Numbered from the stretch's first letter, positions 1 through 8,808 are shown. The stretch: DNA of 36,411 nt from Methanobrevibacter sp. (GCF_015062985.1 NZ_SUTI01000017.1:1-36411), one strand, 5' to 3'. The notes: generated from the sequence alone by a model not told the origin. Numbers and translations are program-made.

Positions 1-231
1 TATAATATAAAGATTACCTATGAGATATTTTAGAAAAGTTTATAAAGTATAATAAAACATTTTTTATTTAAGAAAAAGCGGGTGAAAAGTATTACTTTTT
101 ATTATCTTTTAAAAGTTCTTTTTTTTAATTTACAGCATATAAAACCAATAAAAAATAAAAATTCAAAAATAAATTAACTTTACAGTTAAATCAATAATAT
201 TTTAAGAGTCATATTAGTTTTAAAGCAAAAT

Positions 232-284
232 AAAAAAGTATTACTTCAAAGACTAGAAGTAATAAATATTACTAAAAGTAATAC
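232..284. repeat. AGTAAT/ATTACT palindrome cluster
   Basis: AAGTATTACTT lies at 236-246. AGTAAT and ATTACT form a perfect inverted repeat at 258-263/268-273 with a 4-nt spacer. AGTAATAC at 277-284 is the exact reverse complement of GTATTACT at 238-245, so the block can nest as one palindrome inside another. A further AAGTATTACTT lies at 87-97. The same words recur near 30447, 30661 and 10021. It could be a regulator binding site or simply an intergenic repeat; this is inference. Confidence 0.5.
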
Positions 285-312
285 AAAAACTAATTCAAAA
301 AAATACACTTAA

Positions 313-321
313 TTTATAAAT
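313..321 (+). promoter_or_regulatory. TATA box of mmp10
   Basis: The box TTTATAAAT is centred about 30 nt before the mmp10 ATG at 347. Archaeal transcription normally starts about 25 nt downstream of the TATA box. Transcription would therefore begin only a few bases before the ATG, and no Shine-Dalgarno sequence is present, which suggests a leaderless or nearly leaderless mRNA. Confidence 0.45.
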
Positions 322-346
322 AAAATGAAATAAAAAATAATAAATT

Positions 347-1591
347 ATGCAACTTGTAGCGGATGTTGGAGGAATACCTGGCAAAGATTGTAACGGTTTT
401 TGTAAATACTGTTACTTCAGAAAGGTAAAAGAAGTAAAAAGTTTTGGCTGTGCTCATTGTTTACCCAATAAAATAGGTTGTGAAAGATGCAGTAAAGGGA
501 TAAGTGAAACTCAAAGCGAATTTAAGCCACCATTCCAAGTCATGAATGAAGTGCAGACCGCTTTAATGATGAATATGTCTCCTGGTGAAGTAAGTGCCTA
601 TATCAGTGGAGGAGGAGATATAAGCTGTTATCCTTACCTCGAAAGCCTAACTCAACACTTAAATCAATTTTCAATTTCTTCAGTTTTAGGATACACCTGT
701 GGAAAGGGAATAAACGATAGTGAAGTCGCTGCAAGATTGATAAACAATGGAGTTAAAGAGGTTTCATTTACTATTTTTTCATCAGACCCGAAACTTAGAA
801 AAGAATGGGTCAAAGATCCGAATCCTCAGGAAGCCCTGAAAGCATGCCAAATATTTTGTGAAAACATTGACTTGACAGGTGCTGCAGTAATCATCCCCGG
901 AGTAAACGATGGGGACGTATTGAGAGAAACATGCAACTCATTAGAGGAATGGGGTGCAAAAGGAATGCTTTTAATGAGATTTGCAAATACATTCAACGAA
1001 GGACTGATTTTAGGAAATGAACCAATCCTTAAAGGAATCGAATCACAACCTGTTGAAGAATTTGCAGAACTTGTAAAACAAATCAATTCCGAATATAAGT
1101 TCAGAGTAAGCGGAACTCCATTATGTGACCCTGAAACCGGCGGTCCGTTTGCAATTGCAAAGGACGAAAACGAAATATTTCTACAATTCATCAAACCTGT
1201 GACCGGTGAAGCGACAATAATTACTTCAAAAATAGCTGAACCATTCATTTCTAAAATATTTAATAAGCTGGAAGTGGATAGCGTTAATGTCGTTGCGGTT
1301 GAAAAAGAAATCGCTTGCCTAATAACAAAGGAAGATTTGGAAAAACTGGATTTAAGCGAAATAAAAGATGCCGTAATCATACCTGGAAGATCATTTGTCC
1401 ATCAACTTGATGCGGAAAGAATTTTAAGTGCAGACGGCATTGAGCGAGTTGTTGGTCGTGGCCCGGACACTTTAAGCGTTGATGGAGAATTAAGCATTGA
1501 TATGACCGATGAAAATGTTATAGAAAGAGAGCTGGAAGATTTCAATGATTTAGTTGATGCAATCAATTTCTTTGGAATGAGATTGCTTTAA
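347..1591 (+). CDS. mmp10: Mcr arginine C-methyltransferase Mmp10
   Basis: This is methanogenesis marker protein 10, a cobalamin-dependent radical SAM enzyme. The family C-methylates an active-site-region arginine of the McrA subunit of methyl-coenzyme M reductase. The radical SAM motif CNGFCKYCYF supplies C15, C19 and C22. It is followed by a second cysteine set, CxxCx6CxxC, in residues 35-48 (CAHC...CERC), typical of Mmp10. The N-terminus VADVGGIPGKDC is characteristic, and 414 residues is about the family length. It lies convergent to mmp7, 13 bp apart, in a methanogenesis block with comB. The ATG at 347 is preferred because a TATA box sits 30 nt upstream; no Shine-Dalgarno is visible, so translation may be leaderless. 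Confidence 0.93.
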   Translation: MQLVADVGGIPGKDCNGFCKYCYFRKVKEVKSFGCAHCLPNKIGCERCSKGISETQSEFKPPFQVMNEVQTALMMNMSPGEVSAYISGGGDISCYPYLESLTQHLNQFSISSVLGYTCGKGINDSEVAARLINNGVKEVSFTIFSSDPKLRKEWVKDPNPQEALKACQIFCENIDLTGAAVIIPGVNDGDVLRETCNSLEEWGAKGMLLMRFANTFNEGLILGNEPILKGIESQPVEEFAELVKQINSEYKFRVSGTPLCDPETGGPFAIAKDENEIFLQFIKPVTGEATIITSKIAEPFISKIFNKLEVDSVNVVAVEKEIACLITKEDLEKLDLSEIKDAVIIPGRSFVHQLDAERILSADGIERVVGRGPDTLSVDGELSIDMTDENVIERELEDFNDLVDAINFFGMRLL

Positions 1592-1604
1592 AAAAAAAAG
1601 AAGA

Positions 1605-2528
1605 TTAGTTTGAATCCTCAACAAGAGAACTCTCACTATTAATTTTTACTAAAATGTAATCATACATGAATGATTTTTTAATCTCTGCAAATTCAGATAA
1701 TTTTTTGCCATCGACAATTACATTTTCTATCACATCATGATACCTATCATAATCTAATTTTACACGTACGCCATCCAACTGAGAGGTTACAGGTGCCGGA
1801 GAAATTACATCTTTAATTTCCCTTACTTGATTTTCAATTGCATTTTTAACAACAATAGATGGCACTAACGGTGGGTCTAGAGCCAATTCTTTTTTCTTGT
1901 CATTTAAGATTTTCTCGGTGGTTTCAACTAATCTGTCAAGTGCACGCACTTCAGGACCTCTCCTCAGTCTTCTTGGAATTCTGCCGAGATCACTCACATA
2001 TGCATCTGCACCAGGAAGCTCCTCAATAGGGATTTCAGGAGATCCGGTCACAATGACAGGAATATCAATACTATCATATAAAAAAGCCTTTTCTTTAATA
2101 CAATTTTCAAAACTGCCTAAAGCAAAAATGGCAACATCATGTTCTTCAATTAAACTTTTTTCCTCTTCAGTGATTCCTGAAGTTCCTTTACCATCACCAC
2201 GGGCAAGACCAATCATATTATCCTTAGCACCGAATTCCCTTAAATATTCAGAAATGTCACATGCCGCATGAGGCAAATGGTGTCTTGCAAGAGTTGGTGA
2301 AACAATAGCTATCTCGGAACCTGCCATAGGCGCAACTGATATTTTTCCTAAAAGTTCTTTGGATTTGGCTTCAACTTTATCGACATCCCCCATAGGAACA
2401 GCCATATTCAAGACCAATTCCATCTGCTGAATGCTTTCCTGAAGAATGAATCCTCCCAAATCCTCAATCAATTCTTTAATTTCTTCACTTTTGTGAACTC
2501 CACCAGTAAATGTTAATGTTTCATACAT
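1605..2528 (-). CDS. mmp7: Methanogenesis marker protein 7 (Mmp7)
   Basis: The N-terminus YETLTFTGGVHKSEEI, the segment SPTLARHHLPHAACDI and the GLARGDGKGTSGI stretch mark this as methanogenesis marker 7. The family is nearly confined to methanogens and is associated with methyl-coenzyme M reductase, probably in its activation or assembly; the precise reaction is not established here. The protein has 307 residues and no membrane segment. The start is the ATG at 2528, preceded by a GAGAG Shine-Dalgarno. A TTG eight codons further upstream (2552) would place that site inside the gene and is less likely. The gene is convergent with mmp10 and has the minus-strand unknown gene at 2582-3100 directly upstream, with a 53-bp gap, so the two may be co-transcribed. 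Confidence 0.9.
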   Translation of the reverse strand: MYETLTFTGGVHKSEEIKELIEDLGGFILQESIQQMELVLNMAVPMGDVDKVEAKSKELLGKISVAPMAGSEIAIVSPTLARHHLPHAACDISEYLREFGAKDNMIGLARGDGKGTSGITEEEKSLIEEHDVAIFALGSFENCIKEKAFLYDSIDIPVIVTGSPEIPIEELPGADAYVSDLGRIPRRLRRGPEVRALDRLVETTEKILNDKKKELALDPPLVPSIVVKNAIENQVREIKDVISPAPVTSQLDGVRVKLDYDRYHDVIENVIVDGKKLSEFAEIKKSFMYDYILVKINSESSLVEDSN

Positions 2529-2581
2529 ATTAACAACTCTCAAAAAATGCAATTATATATTAGTTAAGTATAATTTCAATA

Positions 2582-3100
2582 TTATATTAAATTTTCTAAA
2601 ATGGCATACCTGACTTCAATTCTTTCAAATGGATTTTTAGAAATATTTGTATGTGAAGGAATTTCCACCAAACCTTCGCTTTCAACAACCTTATCCTTTA
2701 AATAATCCGGGAAGATTACATAATCAAAATCTTCATCCGCGATATCAAATCCAAAATCAAGAGCAATATCCTTGAGAAATTCAGAATAGACCTTAACATT
2801 AACGTCTCTTTTAAAATTGGAATGAAGATACTTTTTACAATATGGATAATCATTGAAAAATTCAGTAATCTCATCATCGGCCAGGGGTTTAGAAGCAAAA
2901 CAGGAAACCTTTTTGATGCTGTCGAAAATTTGTGAAGGAGTATTGAGTTTGATAGGGACAGAATCCATTTTTACTTTGCTTTCAGACAATAAAATTGCCA
3001 AATCCCCCTTTTCTTCATCAGGATTCTTATTTACAATATAATCTGAGATGCCTGCCAATCTTACAATTTCTTCACACATGGGTGTTGTGATAATTTTCAT
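2582..3100 (-). CDS. Conserved-looking unknown protein beside mmp7 and comB
   Basis: I do not recognise the family. The 172-residue product is soluble and acidic, with no signal peptide, membrane segment or obvious metal-binding motif. Isolated cysteines occur at residue 9 (TTPMCEEIVRLAG), in VSCFASKP and in YPYCKKYL. The segment KGDLAILLSES looks like a beta-strand/loop of an alpha/beta fold. The gene lies upstream of mmp7 on the same strand and is divergent from comB, with only 38 bp between the two starts, so both promoters must be packed into that AT-only spacer. The company of mmp10, mmp7 and comB suggests a role linked to methyl-coenzyme M reductase or coenzyme M. That is context inference only. 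Confidence 0.75.
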   Translation of the reverse strand: MKIITTPMCEEIVRLAGISDYIVNKNPDEEKGDLAILLSESKVKMDSVPIKLNTPSQIFDSIKKVSCFASKPLADDEITEFFNDYPYCKKYLHSNFKRDVNVKVYSEFLKDIALDFGFDIADEDFDYVIFPDYLKDKVVESEGLVEIPSHTNISKNPFERIEVRYAILENLI

Positions 3101-3138
3101 AATATAATTATATAGTAATATATGATATAAATTAATTC

Positions 3139-3825
3139 ATGAAAGTGACATTAAGTTTTGAAAAAAGTGAATGTTCAGACGTTTCAATAATGGTTGATAT
3201 GCTAAGGGCAAGCACTACAATAACCGTCGCATTAGATAAATTCAGAAAGGTCATCCCATGCTCCAGCCCTGAAGAGGCTTTGAAGTTAAAGGAAAAAAAT
3301 GGAGGAGTTATTGCCGGTGAAAGAGGAGGTGCTCAAATCGAAGGATTTGACCTTGGAAATTCACCCACTGCAATTGAAAACTTCAAAAGCGATGAAAAGA
3401 TTTTAATATTGACTACAAGCAACGGTACAAGAATTCTTGAAAACATGTCCTCCACAGTACTTGTGGGATCACTGATAAATGCTGAAGCAGTTGCTAAAAA
3501 AAGTATTGAACTAAGCAACGGACACATTGACGTTGTAATGGCTGGTGTGAAAGGAGAATTTGCAATTGAAGATTTCCTTGCATCTGGAGAAATCCTATAC
3601 TGGATAACCGAGCATTCAGATGAATATGAAATAAGCGAATATGCTCAAACCGCAGTTCTGGCAAGCAGAGACTATGATTTAATGAAAGAAACAATTCTAA
3701 ACTCAAGAACCGCCAAAAGATTAATTGAACTGGGTTATAAAGAAGATATCGAATTATGCTGCTTGAAAAATATTTCAAAAAATACCGCTTTATACAAGAA
3801 TAATGAATTAACTTTATATATTTAA
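3139..3825 (+). CDS. comB: 2-phosphosulfolactate phosphatase ComB
   Basis: ComB is the Mg-dependent phosphatase that converts 2-phosphosulfolactate to sulfolactate in coenzyme M synthesis. Family signatures are DMLRASTTITVAL (from residue 20), GERGG near residue 61, GFDLGNSP and TTSNGTRIL near residue 94. At 228 residues it matches family length. The next enzyme of the pathway, sulfolactate dehydrogenase ComC, is encoded 17 kb away at 20727, so the CoM genes here are not one operon. The gene is divergent from the unknown gene at 2582-3100 and is followed after 46 bp by the TraB-like gene on the same strand. Confidence 0.93.
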   Translation: MKVTLSFEKSECSDVSIMVDMLRASTTITVALDKFRKVIPCSSPEEALKLKEKNGGVIAGERGGAQIEGFDLGNSPTAIENFKSDEKILILTTSNGTRILENMSSTVLVGSLINAEAVAKKSIELSNGHIDVVMAGVKGEFAIEDFLASGEILYWITEHSDEYEISEYAQTAVLASRDYDLMKETILNSRTAKRLIELGYKEDIELCCLKNISKNTALYKNNELTLYI

Positions 3826-3871
3826 ATTTCATAATATAATTAGAATAGGAATAATTTACAAGAGTGTTTTA

Positions 3872-5044
3872 ATGAAAAGAGAATGTTTAACTATAATCGG
3901 TACTGCCCATGTATCTGAAGAAAGTGTAAATGAAGTCAAAGATGCAATTTACCAACAACACCCTGACGTAGTAGCTATTGAACTAGACAGAGGGAGATAC
4001 ACAAAAATAAGAAAACAAATGTTGGGCATTGAGGAAGACGAAACAATTTCAGTATCCAATATAATTAAAGAAAATAAAGTTGGACTGTTCCTTACAACCA
4101 CTCTATTAGGATATTTCCAGTCAAAAATTGGGGATGACGTAGATGTTGCACCAGGTTCAGAAATGATTGGAGCTATTGAAGCAAGTGAAGATTTGCAAAT
4201 CCCTATAGCATTGATTGACAGAGACATCTCAACAACACTTCAAAGGGCTTTAAATAAAATGGGCTTTATGGAAAAAGCCAAATTTATGTTTGGACTTGTC
4301 TCTTCAGTTTTCGGATTCGATGATGACACTGATGAAATCGATATTGAAGAGCTGAAAAATCCGGAAAACCTTGATGATTTGATGGAAATGTTTAAAGATG
4401 AAACCCCAAGTATATATGAAGTTTTAGTGCATGAAAGAGATGCTTATCTTGCTGGAAAAATTATGCAAATCCCACAGGACCATGTGATTGCAGTTGTAGG
4501 GGCGGGACACAAACCTGGAATTGAAAGATATTTGGACAATCCTGAAACATTGCCTAAATTAGAAGATTTGGAAAAGATTTCTGAAAAAAAAGGCATTCCA
4601 TGGCTTAAAATATTCTTAGCATTGATTCCTATATTATTTGTGGTGATATTTTTTCTGGCATTTCTTAATGGGATAAACATAACATGGAACATATATGAAT
4701 TTATCATCATCAGTGTTGTTATGGGATTTTTGGGATCTATTCTTTCAGGTTCAAAAATCCAGTCCGCAATTGTTGGAGGAGTGCTGGCTCCATTGACAAT
4801 TATACATCCTTTGCTTGCGGCAGGATGGTTTTCAGGACTTACTGAAGCAAAATACAGAAAAGTTCGCCAAAGCGATATTAAAAATCTCGCACATGTTGAA
4901 AAATTAAGGGATTTGTGGGACAACAACATCTTCAGAATATTACTGGTTGTTATAGGAACAAATCTTGGTGTGAGTATAGCTACTCTTATTATTTTGCCGT
5001 CTAAAGTTTTCATACCATTATTCATGAAAATATTCGGCGGATAA
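3872..5044 (+). CDS. TraB/PrgY-family membrane protein
   Basis: The N-terminal half is a TraB domain. It starts with IIGTAHVSEESV and continues with DVVAIELDRGRY near residue 34 and VVGAGHKPGIERY near residue 210, the GTAHVS and GxGH motifs of the family. The C-terminal third carries about four hydrophobic segments (roughly residues 247-268, 276-300, 305-322 and 362-385). This two-part layout is typical of archaeal TraB proteins. PrgY in enterococci reduces peptide pheromone activity, but the archaeal role is not established; the fold is related to TIKI-type proteases. The 390-residue length is normal. The gene is followed by the small zinc-ribbon gene at 5115. Confidence 0.85.
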   Translation: MKRECLTIIGTAHVSEESVNEVKDAIYQQHPDVVAIELDRGRYTKIRKQMLGIEEDETISVSNIIKENKVGLFLTTTLLGYFQSKIGDDVDVAPGSEMIGAIEASEDLQIPIALIDRDISTTLQRALNKMGFMEKAKFMFGLVSSVFGFDDDTDEIDIEELKNPENLDDLMEMFKDETPSIYEVLVHERDAYLAGKIMQIPQDHVIAVVGAGHKPGIERYLDNPETLPKLEDLEKISEKKGIPWLKIFLALIPILFVVIFFLAFLNGINITWNIYEFIIISVVMGFLGSILSGSKIQSAIVGGVLAPLTIIHPLLAAGWFSGLTEAKYRKVRQSDIKNLAHVEKLRDLWDNNIFRILLVVIGTNLGVSIATLIILPSKVFIPLFMKIFGG

Positions 5045-5114
5045 TAATTAATTTTAAATAATATATTTAATATTAATATTATTATTACTATTAATTTTAA
5101 ATGGATTAAATATC

Positions 5115-5327
5115 ATGTATCTTATATTTCGTTGTGACTGCGGTCGGGCATTATACGCAAAAGAAGGTGTGGCTACCCGTAAATGCATTTGCGGTAAAAC
5201 CTTAAAAGTCAAATCAAGGAGAATATTCCAAAAGGTTGCCACCAGGGAAGAAGCATCGCTAGCAGTTCAAGAAATGCAAAATAAGATATATCATAACACT
5301 GACTTCAAGAGGGCCAGTGAATTATAA
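5115..5327 (+). CDS. DUF1922 small zinc-ribbon protein (MTH1184-like)
   Basis: This 70-residue protein has two CxC pairs close together, RCDCGRAL near residue 7 and KCICGKTL near residue 25, which form a compact zinc ribbon. It resembles MTH1184 of Methanothermobacter, whose structure is known and which defines DUF1922. The basic segment KVKSRRIFQKV follows, then a short helix with EEASLAVQEM. The function is unknown; nucleic acid or protein binding is plausible. It sits between the TraB-like gene and the CNNM/CorC-like gene, all on the plus strand. Confidence 0.85.
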   Translation: MYLIFRCDCGRALYAKEGVATRKCICGKTLKVKSRRIFQKVATREEASLAVQEMQNKIYHNTDFKRASEL

Positions 5328-5350
5328 TATTTTAAAATGGTTTGTTAAAA

Positions 5351-6670
5351 ATGATTGGAACGACACTTAAGATAATTATAATATTAATTCTAATAATATT
5401 TACTGGATACCTGTCCATGGCAGAACTTGCTGTGGTATCCATAAGAAAAGCGAAAATGCAAAAATACTTGGAAGACGGAAATAAAAATGCTCAAATTGTT
5501 TTTGACTTATTAGAAGATCCGAACGAATTTTTATCTACAGTTCAAATTGGAATATCCTTAATTGGTGTTTTGAGTGGGGCTTTTGGTGGAATAACCCTTG
5601 CAGAACCCCTTGCTAAATTAATTTCTTTTGTACCTTATAACGAACCGATAAGCGTGGCAATAGTCGTTGTCGTGACAACTTACTTAACATTGGTAATCGG
5701 TGAAATCGTACCTAAGGTTATCGCCTTAAATGACCCTGAAAGGATTTCTCTCAAAGTTGCCAAAAGTATGGTGATTCTTTCAAAGATTTCAAAACCTGTC
5801 AGTTTCGTTCTTGCAAAATCAAGCAGCTTCCTTTTATGGTTGATGAGAATAGAAAATAAAGAGGAAGACATAGTTACTGAAGAAGAAATCGAATTGATGA
5901 TTAAAGAAGGAAGAGAAGACGGAACTATTGAAAAAGAAGAAGAAGACATCATCAAAAGAGTTTTCAAACTTGATGATCAAAAAGTTGAAAGTATCATGAC
6001 CCCACGTAATGAAATCATTTGGATTGACCTTGAAGACGACAGGGATGTCAATAAAGTTAAAATCATTGAAAGTAAAAGGTCAATTTTCCCAATAGCTAAA
6101 GGAGAATTGGATGATTTCATCGGCGTTGTTCAGGCTAAAGACATTCTTTCTGTAATGTTTTCCGAAGAGGAATTTGATGTATATAAAATTGTAAAAGAGC
6201 CTCTGGTAGTGTCAGAACATTTGGAGACATTAGAATTGCTTAAAGAGTTTAAGGAAAATCAAGGATATGTTCATATGTGCCTTGTCGTTGATGAATTTGG
6301 AAGCGTTGAAGGATTAATTACTTTAAACGACTTGCTTGAAGGTATTGTGGGAGATATTCCCGGAATTGATGAAGAAGACGAACCTGAAGCTATCCAAAGA
6401 GAAGACGGAACCTGGTTGATTGACGGAAGATATCCAATTGACAAATTTAAAAAATTGTTTGACTTTAAAGACCCTCTTCCTGATGAAGAGGAAGACAATT
6501 ACACCACTTTAGCTGGATTCATCCTTAGTATCAGCGGAACAATACCTGATGAAGAAGACAAATATGAATGTGAAAGATTTACCTTTGAAATCATAGATAT
6601 TGACGGTCATCAAATTGACAAGGTCCTTGTAACTGATTTAGGACCTCAAGAAGAGATTAAAGAGGAATAG
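5351..6670 (+). CDS. CNNM/CorC (HlyC)-family transporter
   Basis: The domain order is that of the hemolysin/CNNM family. An N-terminal DUF21 membrane domain has three or four helices (about 3-25, 58-85, 93-118). A pair of CBS domains follows at about residues 200-330 (MTPRNEIIWIDLED; VVDEFGSVEGLITLNDLLEG). A C-terminal CorC/HlyC domain occupies about 345-435. The family is linked to Mg2+ or other divalent cation export, with the CBS pair sensing nucleotides. I use the ATG at 5351; the frame also opens at a TTG three codons upstream without a better ribosome site. The antiporter gene starts 1 bp after its stop codon, so the two form a tight cation-handling operon. Confidence 0.88.
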   Translation: MIGTTLKIIIILILIIFTGYLSMAELAVVSIRKAKMQKYLEDGNKNAQIVFDLLEDPNEFLSTVQIGISLIGVLSGAFGGITLAEPLAKLISFVPYNEPISVAIVVVVTTYLTLVIGEIVPKVIALNDPERISLKVAKSMVILSKISKPVSFVLAKSSSFLLWLMRIENKEEDIVTEEEIELMIKEGREDGTIEKEEEDIIKRVFKLDDQKVESIMTPRNEIIWIDLEDDRDVNKVKIIESKRSIFPIAKGELDDFIGVVQAKDILSVMFSEEEFDVYKIVKEPLVVSEHLETLELLKEFKENQGYVHMCLVVDEFGSVEGLITLNDLLEGIVGDIPGIDEEDEPEAIQREDGTWLIDGRYPIDKFKKLFDFKDPLPDEEEDNYTTLAGFILSISGTIPDEEDKYECERFTFEIIDIDGHQIDKVLVTDLGPQEEIKEE

Positions 6671-6671
6671 A

Positions 6672-7616
6672 ATGGATGCGGGAATAATTATTCAAGTAGT
6701 ATTATTGCTTATTGGATTTGTATTTTTAATTAAAGGATCTGATTTTTTTGTTGATGGTGCAAGCAGTATTGCTTCCATTTTAAAGATACCTACAATAATT
6801 GTCGGTTTAACAATTGTTGCCTTTGGAACAAGTGCTCCTGAAGCGGCTGTTTCCATTACTTCATCACTGACTGGAAGTAATGCTCTGGCTGTAAGTAACA
6901 TTATCGGAAGTAACTTATTCAACATGCTAATGGTTATTGGAATTTCTGCATTGCTTGGTGACTTATTAATGGAAAAAGATGTTTTAAATAAAGATTTGCC
7001 ATTCCTTGTAGGAATTACAGTATTATGGGCAATATTCATCATAGTAGGATGGGACATTACAAATATTGAAGGAATCATATTGCTTATAATCTTAATCTTA
7101 TATATTGGATACTTAATTTACAACACCAGAAAATCCAGCAATGCAAATGAGGTTGAAAAACCTAAATTTTCACTTCCGAAAAGCATAATATTCATTCTTG
7201 TCGGGCTTGCAGGTATCATTATCGGAGGAGATTTGGTTGTGGATAGTGCTTCCAATATAGCATTAGCCCTTGGAATGAGTGAAACATTAGTAGGTTTGAC
7301 TATTGTTGCAATCGGTACATCTTTACCTGAACTTGTGACCTCAATCACCGCTTTAAGAAAAGGAGAAAATCAGTTGGTTATAGGTAACGTTATTGGATCA
7401 AATATCTTTAACATCTTATTCGTATTGGGTGCAAGTAGTGCAATAAGTGCAATTCCACTTGACTCAAGTTTGCTTACAGATGTCCTGTTCATGCTGGCAG
7501 TTACAGTATTATGTTTCATATTCGGTAAAACACAAGAAAAATATGATAAAAAAGAAGGAATTATTTTAGTTACATTATTCGTTGTATATATGGCCTTCGC
7601 AATTTTGAGAAATTAA
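6672..7616 (+). CDS. Calcium/sodium antiporter (CaCA family, YrbG-like)
   Basis: The protein has 314 residues, about ten hydrophobic helices and the two signature alpha-repeats. The first contains FGTSAPEAAVS near residue 51 and the second IGTSLPELVTS near residue 215; their conserved Glu residues bind the transported cation. Each repeat is followed by a matching SNIIGSNLFN or GNVIGSNIFN element. The expected role is Ca2+ (or other cation) exchange for Na+ across the cytoplasmic membrane. The gene begins 1 bp after the CorC-like gene. Its 3' end overlaps the convergent ncsA gene by 42 bp, which is unusually long for this compact genome but leaves both C-termini sensible. Confidence 0.9.
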   Translation: MDAGIIIQVVLLLIGFVFLIKGSDFFVDGASSIASILKIPTIIVGLTIVAFGTSAPEAAVSITSSLTGSNALAVSNIIGSNLFNMLMVIGISALLGDLLMEKDVLNKDLPFLVGITVLWAIFIIVGWDITNIEGIILLIILILYIGYLIYNTRKSSNANEVEKPKFSLPKSIIFILVGLAGIIIGGDLVVDSASNIALALGMSETLVGLTIVAIGTSLPELVTSITALRKGENQLVIGNVIGSNIFNILFVLGASSAISAIPLDSSLLTDVLFMLAVTVLCFIFGKTQEKYDKKEGIILVTLFVVYMAFAILRN

Positions 7617-8450
7617 ATTTTTTAATTCGCAAGCCTTGCAGATATCCGATGAAGTAGGTTCACCACACACTTCACATTCGTTCAGGCTTGTGGATATATC
7701 ATTTTCAAATGTTAAAATCTTTTGAAATGATTCCATCACATTATTTTTTACACCAGGATAGTGATCTTCACTGACATTTAAGAATTCTTTAATTTTTGCC
7801 CTTAAAGATAAATGGGAGTAAGGACATTCATCCAAATGGATGTTGATATTGTTCAATACTGCCCACATTCCTACCTCTTTTTCCGGAGTATTCCATAATG
7901 GCTTGATTCTTGGAACCAGTTTTGGATGAATAACATCAAGTTCCGGGCCGAATTTTGAAAATTTTATTGTATCTCCACGAGCAAAACTCATTAAAAAAGA
8001 TTGGATTTCATCATCCAAATTATGTCCTGTTGCAATTTTGTTTGCTCCCAACTCATAAGCTGTTTTATTTAAGATATTTCTTCTAAAAACTCCGCATGGA
8101 ATACAAGCACTTTTAAAATCCTGATAGATGTCATCCAAAGCAAATCCTTCTTCATCCTTGAATGATTTTTGAACCAATTTTACATCTAACTCCTCAGCAT
8201 TGGCAACAGCCGAATCGATTCCATGTTGCCTATATCCTTCAATACCCTCATCAACGCTAATTGCAACTAACTCGAAATTTAAGAAATCCTGATAATTTTT
8301 TAATGCATGAAGCGTTAAAATACTGTCTTTACCACCGGATAAAGCAACAGCTATCAGTTCATCTTCCTTAATCAGTTCATAATCACGAATTAAATTATAT
8401 ATTCTTGAAAAAATCTTTTCATTGAAGTCTTCCTTGTTTAACTTAGCCAT
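7575..8450 (-). CDS. ncsA: tRNA 2-thiolation ATPase, NcsA/TtuA type
   Basis: The PP-loop ATP pyrophosphatase motif ALSGGKDS is near residue 37. The CIPCG motif and the ATGHNLDDEIQSF helix follow, as in the TtuA/Ncs6 group that adds sulfur to tRNA uridine (wobble U34 or position 54). A C-terminal zinc finger is visible as CEVCG...CKAC. The usual N-terminal CxxC zinc finger of TtuA-type enzymes is absent: the protein starts directly with MAKLNKEDFNEKIF, and no coding sequence is seen further upstream. I use the ATG at 8450; the frame begins one codon earlier at a TTG. The C-terminal 42 bp overlap the antiporter gene tail to tail. Confidence 0.85.
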   Translation of the reverse strand: MAKLNKEDFNEKIFSRIYNLIRDYELIKEDELIAVALSGGKDSILTLHALKNYQDFLNFELVAISVDEGIEGYRQHGIDSAVANAEELDVKLVQKSFKDEEGFALDDIYQDFKSACIPCGVFRRNILNKTAYELGANKIATGHNLDDEIQSFLMSFARGDTIKFSKFGPELDVIHPKLVPRIKPLWNTPEKEVGMWAVLNNINIHLDECPYSHLSLRAKIKEFLNVSEDHYPGVKNNVMESFQKILTFENDISTSLNECEVCGEPTSSDICKACELKNLISQNCEGHIYNE

Positions 8451-8502
8451 CAATAGATAAGTTTATAGAATGATAAATAAATAATTTTACTAGGTGAAAA
8501 TT

Positions 8503-8808
8503 ATGATAACATGTGATTTTGCAATTTTACCTGTAGGAACCGAAACTACAGAATGTAAAGATTATGTAACCGCAGCGGTTCAATCAATTAAGGATTCCGG
8601 ACTTAATTACCAGCTAACCGGAATGGGAACACAAATCGAAGCAGAAACTCTTGAAGAACTTTACGCAGCGATTGCCACAGCACAGGAAGCTATTTTTGAA
8701 CTTGGAATTGGAAGAGTCTATACAGTGATAAAAGTTGATGACAGAAGAGATCTTGAAAACAGAACCTTAGATGCAAAAGTCGACACTGTAAATGAAATGT
8801 TGAAATAA
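8503..8808 (+). CDS. MTH1187/YkoF-family thiamine-binding protein
   Basis: This 101-residue protein of the MTH1187 family (formerly DUF77) has TCDFAILPVGTET at the N-terminus, YQLTGMGTQIEAETLEEL in the middle and RVYTVIKVDDRRD near the C-terminus, all family hallmarks. The family is structurally related to YkoF and is thought to bind thiamine or a related small molecule. The start is set by the Shine-Dalgarno AGGTGA at 8492-8497, five bases before the ATG at 8503; the GTG at 8494 is part of that ribosome site. The next gene is convergent. Confidence 0.88.
   Translation: MITCDFAILPVGTETTECKDYVTAAVQSIKDSGLNYQLTGMGTQIEAETLEELYAAIATAQEAIFELGIGRVYTVIKVDDRRDLENRTLDAKVDTVNEMLK

Larger units (their letters stand above)
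1..346. other. AT-rich spacer upstream of mmp10
   Basis: No coding frame of credible length is seen on either strand. The stretch is extremely AT-rich. It contains AGTAAT/ATTACT-type palindromes at about 85-97 and 232-284 (annotated separately), and a TATA-like box close to the mmp10 start. It is probably a promoter/regulatory spacer whose left neighbour lies outside the window. Confidence 0.6.

Noticed and set aside
826..1380. 184-codon antisense frame inside mmp10
   Set aside because: Its Ser/Phe-rich composition is typical of the complement of a lysine/glutamate-rich gene, and the sense strand is clearly Mmp10.
2528..2552. TTG start at 2552 for mmp7
   Set aside because: The ATG at 2528 has a GAGAG ribosome site, and the protein then begins as other Mmp7 proteins do.
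3494..3832. 112-codon antisense frame inside comB
   Set aside because: It is a mirror of the comB coding sequence with low-complexity Leu/Ile/Phe content and no ribosome site.
4444..5025. 193-codon antisense frame inside the TraB-like gene
   Set aside because: It has no recognisable motifs and lies wholly within a well-supported gene on the other strand.
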